From SVQP01 sp045594705 (GTDB taxonomy: Bacteria > Bacillota > Clostridia > Oscillospirales > CAG-272), in NCBI GenBank assembly GCA_045594705.1, contig JAZNZB010000044.1, positions 1 through 28,707 on the forward strand: DNA of 28,707 nucleotides, given 5' to 3'. Shown piece after piece: positions 22,169-28,707 of the stretch. The position numbers were made by a program, and so were the translations under genes. The notes under the pieces were generated by a model. The model saw only the letters and a program-made list of their open reading frames with translations, was not told the origin of the DNA and ran no database searches. How positions within the stretch are numbered: the stretch's first letter is position 1; each line of letters opens with the position of its first letter.

Positions 22169-23116
22169 TTACAAATCCACACGATTGCGCGTCTCCCCTT
22201 TTCGGAACGCATCAATGTTCATACAAATTTCGTCAAGGCATCTCTTTCGTGCCTCGAACGACGCCCAGGCCATGTGAGGTGTCAGGCAGACGTTGGGCGC
22301 ATCCTTGATCTCAAAAAACGGATGATCAACCGGGAACGGCTCTGTGCTGAACACGTCGCATCCCATGCCGCTGACCTTGCCGTCCTTGACCGCGTCCGCG
22401 ATCGCCGCCTCATCCCAGACAGCACCGCGCGCAACGTTGATCACAATCGGCTTTCTTTCCATCATATCGATCTGCGCGGCTCCGATCATGCCGCGACTCT
22501 CGGCATTGAGCGGCGTATGCAGCGAAATGATATCCGACTCGCACAGCAGCGTTTCAAGGTCGGTGCACTCCTCGCTGTCGGGATTGCGCTTATACGCTAA
22601 AACCTTACAGCCAAATGCACGTGCGATCTCGCCCACCTTTTTTCCAATGTTGCCGTATCCCACGATGCCCCAGGTCTTGCCGCAAAGCTCGTGGTACACG
22701 GGCACAAGCAGATTGGGGCTGCCTTGGCGCGAATACCAGCCGCTTGCGGTGGCAGCCGTATAAGTGGGCAGATGCGAGCAAAGGCTGAGCGCCATGGCCA
22801 CGGTCAGCTGTGCCACGCTCTCGGTGGAGTACCCCACCACGTTACACACGGCAATGCCCTTTTCGCGGCAGTAGGCCACGTCGATATTATCGTATCCCGT
22901 GGCAAAAATGCAGATCAGCTTCAGTGCGTCGGCACAAGCAAGTACCTCAGCGGTCAATTTGACCTTATTGATAACTGCCACCTCGCAGCCCGCAAGTCGC
23001 TCCCGTACCTCGTCGGGCGTGCTTGCATCATATACGGTCAGTTCTCCGAAGGCGGAAAGCAGTGAATAATCCAGATCGTTGCCAATGCTGGCCTTATCAA
23101 AAACGGTAATCTTCAT
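22169..23116 (-). CDS. D-2-hydroxyacid dehydrogenase, hydroxypyruvate reductase-like
   Basis: A 315-residue NAD(P)-dependent dehydrogenase that would interconvert 2-oxo acids and D-2-hydroxy acids in the cytoplasm. The dinucleotide-binding GYGNIGKKVGEIARAFG is in the middle; catalytic residues are readable as Arg in NVARGAVWDE, Glu in DVFSTEP and His in TPHMAWASFEAR. The HxAW motif, instead of HxGG, is typical of glycerate dehydrogenase/hydroxypyruvate reductases, so that is the likeliest substrate class. TTAGGAG precedes the ATG; own promoter at 23145-23173; monocistronic. Confidence 0.9.
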   Translation of the reverse strand: MKITVFDKASIGNDLDYSLLSAFGELTVYDASTPDEVRERLAGCEVAVINKVKLTAEVLACADALKLICIFATGYDNIDVAYCREKGIAVCNVVGYSTESVAQLTVAMALSLCSHLPTYTAATASGWYSRQGSPNLLVPVYHELCGKTWGIVGYGNIGKKVGEIARAFGCKVLAYKRNPDSEECTDLETLLCESDIISLHTPLNAESRGMIGAAQIDMMERKPIVINVARGAVWDEAAIADAVKDGKVSGMGCDVFSTEPFPVDHPFFEIKDAPNVCLTPHMAWASFEARKRCLDEICMNIDAFRKGETRNRVDL

Positions 23117-23144
23117 AGTAATCTCCTAATGGTTTCTGTCTTTC

Positions 23145-23173
23145 AGTATAGCAAATCACGCTCGATTTGTCAA
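23145..23173 (-). promoter_or_regulatory. Promoter of the hydroxyacid dehydrogenase gene
   Basis: On the minus strand TTGACA (complement of 23168-23173), 17-bp spacer, TATACT (complement of 23145-23150), ending about 29 bases before the start codon. Confidence 0.88.
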
Positions 23174-23297
23174 GATTATGTGAATTTATTGAAAAAATCT
23201 CGCATTTTCACCAAAGTCGGTATACATATTCATAATAATGTCACATTTTTATTCTATAATTACCATGAATTTTTATTGTTAAAAGAGGAATTTCTGA

Positions 23298-26200
23298 ATG
23301 CTTCAACTTAAAAACATTGTCAAAACCTATACTGTTGGAGACACGGACGTCCACGCCCTGAACGGCATCTCGCTGAGCTTTCGAAACAGTGAATTCGTTT
23401 CGATCTTAGGCCCTTCGGGCTGTGGTAAAACCACGACATTGAATATCATTGGTGGCTTGGATCGCTACACCTCGGGTGACTTGCTGATCAACGGCAAATC
23501 CACCACCATGTACAAGGACCGCGACTGGGATACCTACCGTAACCACTCGATCGGCTTTGTATTCCAAAGCTACAACCTGATCCCCCACCAGAGCGTGCTC
23601 TCCAACGTAGAGCTTGCGCTGACCGTTTCGGGCGTGCCCAAGGCTGAGCGTCGCCGCCGTGCGCGCGAGGCTCTGGAGAAGGTGGGGCTTGGCGACCAGC
23701 TGAACAAGCGTCCCTCTCAGATGTCGGGTGGTCAGATGCAGCGTGTATCGATCGCGCGAGCACTGGTCAACGACCCCGATATCCTGCTGGCCGACGAGCC
23801 GACCGGTGCATTGGATACGGTCACATCTGTGCAGATCATGGAGCTGCTCAAGGAGATCTCCAAGGATAAGTTAGTCATCATGGTCACGCATAACCCCGAG
23901 CTGGCAGAAACGTATTCTACCAGAATCGTGCAGCTGCGCGACGGTAATCTGATCGGTGACTCCGACCCCTACGAGCCCGACGAGGCAGAGATCAACGCTG
24001 CACGCATAGCGCCCCCCAAGGTGACCAAGGGCAAGGCGAGAATGTCCACCAAAACGGCCTTCTCTCTCTCGCTCAACAACCTCATGACCAAAAAGGCGCG
24101 TACCTTCCTGACCTCCTTTGCGGGCAGTATCGGTATCATCGGTATCGCGCTCATCCTTTCCCTTTCCACCGGTATCAACAACTTTATTGACCAGGTGCAA
24201 GAGGATACGCTTTCCACCTATCCCATCACCATTTACAGGACCGAGCAGGACTTTTCCGCGCTGCTGGGTGCTATGCAGCAGACGCAAGAGGACGTGGAAG
24301 GACGCGAGCCGGACGATCACACCATTTATATCGACGATTCGCTGGATCAGATGATGTCCGCTACGACATCTACCATCGAAAACAATCTGGAGGCATTCAA
24401 GGAGTTCTTGGACGATCACGCAGAAGAGCTTGAGGATTACGTGCTGGATATCCGCTATACCTACAACTACACGCTCAAGGTCTTCTCCGAGGACGGCAAC
24501 ACGCAGGTCAACCCCACAACCATTTTCGATAACATGGGACCTGCATTCTCGGATATCTCCAACATGATGGGCGCAATGGGCAATATGGGCGGCGGCTTTA
24601 CCATTTTCGAGCAGATGATCGACAATGAGGAGCTGATCCACTCCCAGTACGAGCTGGTCGGAGAGGACAGCGAATGGGCCGACGATCCCACCGAGGTCAT
24701 GCTGGTGCTGGACAAGAACAACGCCATCAGCAATATGACGCTTTATATGCTGGGCGTTAAGGACCAGTCCGAGATCTCGGATATTCTGATCGAGCTGTTC
24801 ACCAATCCCGATTACAAGGTTCCCAAGACCGATCCCATGGACGTGGACGATTTCGTGGGCATGACCTTCTTGGTTGTTCCCGACAGCGCATATTACTATG
24901 AATCCGAGGACACCTTCACGGTTGACGGCAAGGTGCACCACATCTGGCGTGACGTGCGCAATGATCCCGATTACGATGCTGCAAAATTTGCCAAGGAAAA
25001 CGGCGTTGAGATTACCATCTCGGGCGTCATCCGTCCTTCCGCAAACGCCATGGCAGCATCCATCTCCTCTCCCATCGCGTACAACACCTCCCTGCAGGCT
25101 TATATGCAGGAGATCATTCGTGAGAGCGACGTGGTACGCGCACAGGAGAAGATTCCCGATTACGATATTACCACAGGCCTGGAATTTGACGAGGGCCAGT
25201 ACCTCGGTCTTTCGAGCAGCGAAAAGGCTGATCTGTTCGACGACTTTATCAAGGACAACGACGAGGTCATGATTCAGATCATGGTCGACTATATCAAGGC
25301 TGCCGAGCAGACTCCCGAGCAGGATTCCGCTCTGGATGGCATGAGCCGTGACGACAAGATCAACTTTGTCATGGAGAATTTTGCCGACTTGGCGGATTCG
25401 CACCCCGAGATCTACAAATCCATTATACTGGGCATGATGAAGCAGACCATTGGAGATGCTTATGAGAGCTATGCAGGCTACTTTGAATCCATGACTGCCG
25501 AGCAGCTTAAGGCATTTATGGAACAATCGGGCGGCTCTTCGACCGAGAGTGAAAAAGCACTGCGCGGATATCTGCAAAGCCTTTCCGATGACGAGCTTGA
25601 CAGCACCGTCACCAAGATCAAAACCGGTAGCAGCCAGGACAGCTCCGACATCCGCGACAGATATACCGACGAGCAGCTCATCGAAGCCTTTGAAATGAGC
25701 TACAACAAATACAGTGACGATCAAAAAGCTATCCTGTACGACGAATACATGCCAAACATGCTCTCCAAAAACGATAAGGAGGACGTCATGGAAATGTTCG
25801 GCTGGTATCTGGATGAGCAGCCCGCTTCGATCAGTATTTATTCCAAGGACTTCGCATCCAAGGACTATATCTCCGCGCTGATCGATCAGTACAACCGTGA
25901 TGCAGAGGACGACGGCCACGAGGAGAACGCCATTCACTACACCGACCTTGTCGGTATGATGATGTCCTCGATCACCATCATCATCGACGTCATTTCCTAC
26001 GTGCTGATCGCGTTCGTTTCGATCTCGCTGGTGGTTTCCTCCATCATGATCGGTATCATCACCTATATCTCGGTACTGGAGCGCACCAAGGAGATCGGTA
26101 TTTTGCGCTCGATCGGTGCATCCAAGGGCGACATCTCCAAGGTGTTCAATGCAGAAACCGCCATTGTCGGCTTTGCAGCGGGCATGATCGGTATCATCAT

Positions 26201-26396
26201 TACCATTCTGCTCAACTTCCCGATCAGCTGGGTCGTACAAGGACTCTCGGGCATGTCCGGTATCAATGCGGTGCTTCCTTGGTGGGGCGCTGTCGGACTT
26301 GTTGCAATCAGCATGATTCTGACGCTGATCGCAGGTCTGTTCCCTGCAACGCTGGCTTCCAAGAAGGATCCCGTGGAAGCGTTGAGAACCGAATAA
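23298..26396 (+). CDS. MacB-like ABC transporter, fused ATPase and permease with very large external domain
   Basis: A 1032-residue fusion. Residues 1-230 are the ATPase: Walker A GPSGCGKT (38-45), signature MSGGQMQR near 143, Walker B ILLADEPTGALD near 163 and H-loop MVTHN. A first membrane helix lies near 270-293. Then comes an external domain of about 590 residues, rich in Asp, Glu and Met, followed by three helices near 886-925, 953-980 and 996-1017 with the FtsX motif ERTKEIGILRSIGASKGD and the end DPVEALRTE. This is the type VII (MacB/FtsX) mechanotransmission topology, acting as a homodimer. Known members export peptides or lipoproteins or confer bacitracin-type resistance; the substrate here is unknown. 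AAGAGG is the ribosome binding site; TATAAT at 23255-23260 may be the -10. Monocistronic. Confidence 0.92.
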   Translation: MLQLKNIVKTYTVGDTDVHALNGISLSFRNSEFVSILGPSGCGKTTTLNIIGGLDRYTSGDLLINGKSTTMYKDRDWDTYRNHSIGFVFQSYNLIPHQSVLSNVELALTVSGVPKAERRRRAREALEKVGLGDQLNKRPSQMSGGQMQRVSIARALVNDPDILLADEPTGALDTVTSVQIMELLKEISKDKLVIMVTHNPELAETYSTRIVQLRDGNLIGDSDPYEPDEAEINAARIAPPKVTKGKARMSTKTAFSLSLNNLMTKKARTFLTSFAGSIGIIGIALILSLSTGINNFIDQVQEDTLSTYPITIYRTEQDFSALLGAMQQTQEDVEGREPDDHTIYIDDSLDQMMSATTSTIENNLEAFKEFLDDHAEELEDYVLDIRYTYNYTLKVFSEDGNTQVNPTTIFDNMGPAFSDISNMMGAMGNMGGGFTIFEQMIDNEELIHSQYELVGEDSEWADDPTEVMLVLDKNNAISNMTLYMLGVKDQSEISDILIELFTNPDYKVPKTDPMDVDDFVGMTFLVVPDSAYYYESEDTFTVDGKVHHIWRDVRNDPDYDAAKFAKENGVEITISGVIRPSANAMAASISSPIAYNTSLQAYMQEIIRESDVVRAQEKIPDYDITTGLEFDEGQYLGLSSSEKADLFDDFIKDNDEVMIQIMVDYIKAAEQTPEQDSALDGMSRDDKINFVMENFADLADSHPEIYKSIILGMMKQTIGDAYESYAGYFESMTAEQLKAFMEQSGGSSTESEKALRGYLQSLSDDELDSTVTKIKTGSSQDSSDIRDRYTDEQLIEAFEMSYNKYSDDQKAILYDEYMPNMLSKNDKEDVMEMFGWYLDEQPASISIYSKDFASKDYISALIDQYNRDAEDDGHEENAIHYTDLVGMMMSSITIIIDVISYVLIAFVSISLVVSSIMIGIITYISVLERTKEIGILRSIGASKGDISKVFNAETAIVGFAAGMIGIIITILLNFPISWVVQGLSGMSGINAVLPWWGAVGLVAISMILTLIAGLFPATLASKKDPVEALRTE

Positions 26397-26426
26397 TCCT
26401 TCAAACACAAAGCAAATATTTCCTTT

Positions 26427-26463
26427 CAAGGCAGGATTTGTCAAAAATCCTGCCTTGTTGTTT
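26427..26463 (+). terminator. Terminator of the ABC transporter gene
   Basis: A perfect 13-bp stem (26427-26439 with 26445-26457) followed by TTGTTTTG. Confidence 0.88.
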
Positions 26464-26493
26464 TGTATTGGATTTGCTGACAGATGTTGTGTG

Positions 26494-26522
26494 TTGACGC
26501 GGCTCTTGCATCGTGTTAGAAT
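26494..26522 (+). promoter_or_regulatory. Promoter of the Thr/Pro/Glu-rich lipoprotein gene
   Basis: TTGACG (26494-26499), 17-bp spacer, TAGAAT (26517-26522), 54 bases upstream of the start codon. Confidence 0.7.
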
Positions 26523-26576
26523 GTGCTCGTGGCTCAAGGAGCAACAATTCACAAAAGCACATAAGGAGGATTTTTC

Positions 26577-27071
26577 ATGAAATCCAAAAAGGTACTCAAG
26601 ATCTTACTTCCCATCCTGGGCGCAGTGGTGCTCGTCGCAATCATCGTTGCGTGTGCCGCGACCGGCAAGGGCAATGACCATACAAATGAAAGCGATACAG
26701 ACACGCAAGAGACTACCACACAGCAAAGCACGACCGCACCCGATTCAAGCGAGCAAGAGACCACAACGGCAGAAGATTCTACGACCGATCCTGACACCCA
26801 GGAAAGCACCACTCCCGAGGAAACTACACCCGAGAGCACAACCCCGGAGCAGACTACTCCCGAGCAAACTACTCCCGAACAGACTACTCCCGAACAGACT
26901 ACTCCCGAGCAAACCACGCAGCCTCCTGCCGAGGACAGCTCTGACGAAGGTAGCTCGGATGCAGGCAGTCAGGACGGCACCACAGACACATCCGACGAGG
27001 GCGCAGACTCCTCTGAGAATGACGGCAGCAGCGAGGACGGTGACGGCGAAAGCTCTTCTGCAGCAGAATAA
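26577..27071 (+). CDS. Low-complexity Thr/Pro/Glu-repeat surface lipoprotein
   Basis: A 164-residue protein with a basic N-terminus and a hydrophobic segment ending in the lipobox IVAC (C26), so probably lipid-anchored outside the cell. The mature part has no globular domain: Thr/Ser/Glu/Asp-rich sequence, five consecutive TTPEQ units in the middle, and an acidic Ser/Asp/Gly tail. At DNA level the repeat unit is 15 bp (ACTACTCCCGAGCAG-like), prone to slippage. It may be a wall-spanning stalk or a substrate for glycosylation (inference). A perfect AAGGAGG precedes the ATG. Own promoter and terminator. Confidence 0.85.
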   Translation: MKSKKVLKILLPILGAVVLVAIIVACAATGKGNDHTNESDTDTQETTTQQSTTAPDSSEQETTTAEDSTTDPDTQESTTPEETTPESTTPEQTTPEQTTPEQTTPEQTTPEQTTQPPAEDSSDEGSSDAGSQDGTTDTSDEGADSSENDGSSEDGDGESSSAAE

Positions 27072-27075
27072 GGGC

Positions 27076-27111
27076 AAAAACGAGACCGACAGAGATGTCG
27101 GTCTTGTTTTT
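27076..27111 (+). terminator. Terminator after the low-complexity lipoprotein gene
   Basis: A 15-bp stem (27076-27090 with 27097-27111, one G-U), loop AGAGAT, with AAAAA and TTTTT at the base. Confidence 0.92.
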
Positions 27112-27146
27112 GTTCAAAAAAAGAAAAATAAAATATCAAAAGGGGC

Positions 27147-27175
27147 TTGCATTTTCGGTTTTGATGTGATATAAT
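27147..27175 (+). promoter_or_regulatory. Promoter of tRNA-Thr
   Basis: TTGCAT (27147-27152), 17-bp spacer, TATAAT (27170-27175), ten bases before the mature tRNA 5' end. Same -35, spacing and -10 as the SRP RNA promoter. Confidence 0.85.
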
Positions 27176-27184
27176 AACAAAGTC

Positions 27185-27259
27185 GCTGGTGTGGCTCAGG
27201 GGTAGAGCAGCTGATTCGTAATCAGCAGGTCGAGGGTTCGAATCCCTCCACCAGCTCCA
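27185..27259 (+). tRNA. tRNA-Thr (anticodon CGT)
   Basis: The acceptor arm GCTGGTG (27185-27191) pairs with CACCAGC (27249-27255). The anticodon stem GCTGA/TCAGC holds the loop TTCGTAA, giving anticodon CGT, which reads the Thr codon ACG. The T arm is GAGGGTTCGAATCCCTC. Discriminator T, and CCA is encoded at 27257-27259. Monocistronic between its own promoter and terminator. Confidence 0.96.
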
Positions 27260-27260
27260 A

Positions 27261-27303
27261 AAAAGAGAGTCAAGGTCTTTTCAAGACCTTGACTCTCTTT
27301 TTT
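27261..27303 (+). terminator. Terminator of tRNA-Thr
   Basis: A perfect 19-bp stem (27261-27279 with 27283-27301) ending in a T-run, directly after the tRNA. Confidence 0.95.
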
Positions 27304-27317
27304 CGACCTGTTGCACC

Positions 27318-27566
27318 GATTCAGAACCCCGCATGCGCGGCTCTGCCGCTCATGCAAGGTTTGCGCCGGTTACCCAAACAATTTTCTCGACCTTTGGCGC
27401 AAATATGGGTTCTGAATCCCTCCACCCACCATTTGGGATCCTGCGGTCGATTCTTGAATCGACCCTACGTGCGCGAATTGAACGTATATCGCGCGCAAAT
27501 ATGGGTTCTGAATCCCTCCACCCACCATTTGGGATCAATCGCGGTCGATTCTTGAATCGACCCTAC
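27318..27566 (+). repeat. Tandem 72/74-bp repeats with tRNA T-arm-like core
   Basis: Two direct copies, 27397-27468 and 27493-27566, differ mainly by a short indel. Each contains GGGTTCTGAATCCCTCCACC, the tRNA T-arm and 3' acceptor sequence with one extra T, and ends in a perfect hairpin (GGTCGATTC-TT-GAATCGACC) plus CTAC. A reverse fragment of the T-arm part lies at 27318-27329. No gene is supported between 27260 and 27673. Confidence 0.85.
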
Positions 27567-27610
27567 ACGCGTAAATCTCATGCAAAACGCAATTCCGCCC
27601 CACGATTTCA

Positions 27611-27639
27611 TTGACAACCCCGCATTTTTATGATATACT
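27611..27639 (+). promoter_or_regulatory. Promoter of rsmA
   Basis: TTGACA (27611-27616), 17-bp spacer, TATACT (27634-27639), 35 bases upstream of the rsmA start codon. Confidence 0.88.
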
Positions 27640-27673
27640 TCTTATATATTGTCGTTCCATCGGAGGAAAACAC

Positions 27674-28540
27674 ATGAATCTTTGTGATACAAGGACGATC
27701 AAGCAGATCATGGGCATGTACGGTCTGCATTTCAAAAAGGAATTCGGGCAGAATTTTCTGACCGAGAAATTCGTGGTCGAGGACATCGCGGACAACTGCT
27801 GCGATGACTGCGACGCAACTATTTTGGAAATCGGCCCCGGTCTCGGTACGCTGACGCGCGAGCTGGCGGCAAGATATAAAAAGGTCATTTGTCTGGAGAT
27901 CGACAACGGCATGATCCCTGTGCTGAAGTACACGCTTGCGGATTTTGACAACGTAACCGTCTATAATCAGGACGTCATGCAGGCGGATCTGAACGAGCTG
28001 TTGGGCGAGGCGTTTGCCGAAGGTACTGTATCTGTCTGCGCAAATCTGCCCTACTATATCACCACCCCCATCATGATGAAGCTGCTGGAATCCGGACTTC
28101 CCTTCTCGGATATCACGGTCATGATCCAGGCCGAGGTGGCAGACCGCCTTTGCGCCAAGGCAGGAAGCAAGGATTACGGTGCGATCACGGCGGTGCTTGC
28201 ATACTATGGCACGACCGAAAAGCTGTTCCGCGTCAAGGCTGGCTGCTTTATGCCCGCCCCCAAGGTGGATTCCACCGTCATCCGCACCAGACTCTACAAG
28301 CAAAAGCCGTATCATCCCAAGGACGAGGCACTTTTGTTCCGCACCATCAAGGCGGCCTTTGAGCAGCGCAGAAAGACCTTACCCAACGCGCTTGCGGCGG
28401 GCTTTGGCGAGCTTGACAAGCAGACGCTGACCGAGATCATCGTGTCCTGCGGCCACAGCGCGGATATCCGCGGCGAGCGATTGGCTATCGACGATTTCGT
28501 GGCTTTGTCCGACGCGATTTACGAGAAAATTCACGGATAA
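27674..28540 (+). CDS. rsmA: 16S rRNA dimethyladenosine transferase RsmA (KsgA)
   Basis: A 288-residue SAM-dependent enzyme that dimethylates two adjacent adenosines near the 3' end of 16S rRNA during 30S assembly. Motifs: FGQNFL (24-29), SAM-binding ILEIGPGLGTLT (about 50-61), catalytic NLPYYIT starting at 124, and the C-terminal helical domain with RRKTLPNAL. The ATG at 27674 is chosen because GGAGG precedes it and the longer frame would begin upstream of the promoter's -10 element. Length fits the family. Monocistronic, with a terminator following. Confidence 0.96.
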   Translation: MNLCDTRTIKQIMGMYGLHFKKEFGQNFLTEKFVVEDIADNCCDDCDATILEIGPGLGTLTRELAARYKKVICLEIDNGMIPVLKYTLADFDNVTVYNQDVMQADLNELLGEAFAEGTVSVCANLPYYITTPIMMKLLESGLPFSDITVMIQAEVADRLCAKAGSKDYGAITAVLAYYGTTEKLFRVKAGCFMPAPKVDSTVIRTRLYKQKPYHPKDEALLFRTIKAAFEQRRKTLPNALAAGFGELDKQTLTEIIVSCGHSADIRGERLAIDDFVALSDAIYEKIHG

Positions 28541-28577
28541 AAGAAAACGGGAGCATGGGGCTGCGGAATTAGCGGAG

Positions 28578-28627
28578 AAAAGAGAGAGTCATGCGAAAAG
28601 ATATTTCGCAAAGCTCTCTCTTTTTGC
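28578..28627 (+). terminator. Terminator of rsmA
   Basis: An 11-bp outer stem (28578-28588 with 28614-28624) holds a 7-bp inner hairpin (28592-28598 with 28604-28610) and ends in TTTTT. Confidence 0.8.
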
Positions 28628-28634
28628 TATATGA

Positions 28635-28707
28635 GTGATATTCCGACTGCGTCGGAGTTGTATGATTGCTATCGCAATCGTGATATTGAAGCCTTGCGGC
28701 CTCAGTG
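28635..28707. repeat. Second GTGATAT/hairpin array, cut by the window edge
   Basis: GTGATAT at 28635 and 28680, a degenerate GTTGTAT at 28657, and the start of another (GTG) at 28705, in steps of 22, 23 and 25. Spacers are hairpins: TCCGAC-TGC-GTCGGA, GATTGC-TATC-GCAATC and a GCC/GGC stem. Same architecture as 18016-18171 but with different hairpin sequences. Confidence 0.75.

Noticed and set aside
23871..26552. Long open frame (893 codons) on the minus strand opposite the ABC transporter
   Set aside because: It mirrors the codon pattern of the real gene, has no ribosome binding site or promoter, low-complexity His/Asp/Val-rich translation, and the plus-strand ABC transporter motifs are unambiguous.

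Overview
This window looks like a piece of chromosome from a Clostridia-type Firmicute with moderate GC content, probably an uncultured gut-associated lineage. Three conserved gene neighbourhoods support this: hrcA-grpE-dnaK-dnaJ-prmA behind a CIRCE operator, ylxM-ffh-rpsP-khpA, and a large Bacillus-type SRP RNA just upstream of dnaX-ybaB-recR. Sigma-A promoters close to TTGACA-17-TATAAT and strong AGGAGG-like ribosome binding sites agree. No rRNA, CRISPR array, transposase or integrase gene is visible.

Layout. 1-765 is the 3' part of a PlsC-like acyltransferase gene. 895-1523 holds a strong promoter, a compact structured RNA with its own terminator (possibly 6S-like), and a small orphan gene. 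1661-1910 is a composite palindromic repeat. 2038-8270 (minus strand) is the heat-shock operon hrcA-grpE-dnaK-dnaJ-prmA plus a YgjP-like metallopeptidase; several genes are joined by ATGA overlaps. 8415-9059 is a gene-free block of nested inverted repeats. 9061-11097 (minus) is a three-gene operon: SDR oxidoreductase, AlkD-like protein and GNAT acetyltransferase.

11292-15547 is the most unusual region. Four AT-richer orphan genes (an internally duplicated protein, a helical-repeat protein, a lipoprotein and a two-helix membrane protein) are separated by near-identical repeats. One repeat of about 62 bp stands in front of three of the four genes, so the region resembles a cassette array or repeat-driven island inserted between housekeeping operons.

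15635-17972 is the SRP/ribosome operon ylxM-ffh-rpsP-khpA. 18016-18171 is a periodic GTGATAT/hairpin array, and the same kind of array reappears at the right edge (28635-28707). 18233-21247 (minus) carries SRP RNA, dnaX, ybaB and recR; Ffh and its RNA partner are therefore about 3.5 kb apart. 21363-22088 is a lipoprotein with BspA-type leucine-rich repeats, converging on a 2-hydroxyacid dehydrogenase (22169-23116, minus). 23298-26396 is a MacB-like ABC exporter with a very large extracytoplasmic domain, followed by a Thr/Pro/Glu-repeat lipoprotein. 27185-27259 is tRNA-Thr(CGT), followed by tandem repeats that contain a tRNA T-arm-like sequence, then rsmA (27674-28540).

The housekeeping parts form coherent functions: protein folding and heat-shock control, co-translational targeting, replication clamp loading with recombination, and rRNA methylation. 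The accessory parts are dominated by several distinct families of short palindromic repeats. All calls were made by reading the sequence; no database search was run.
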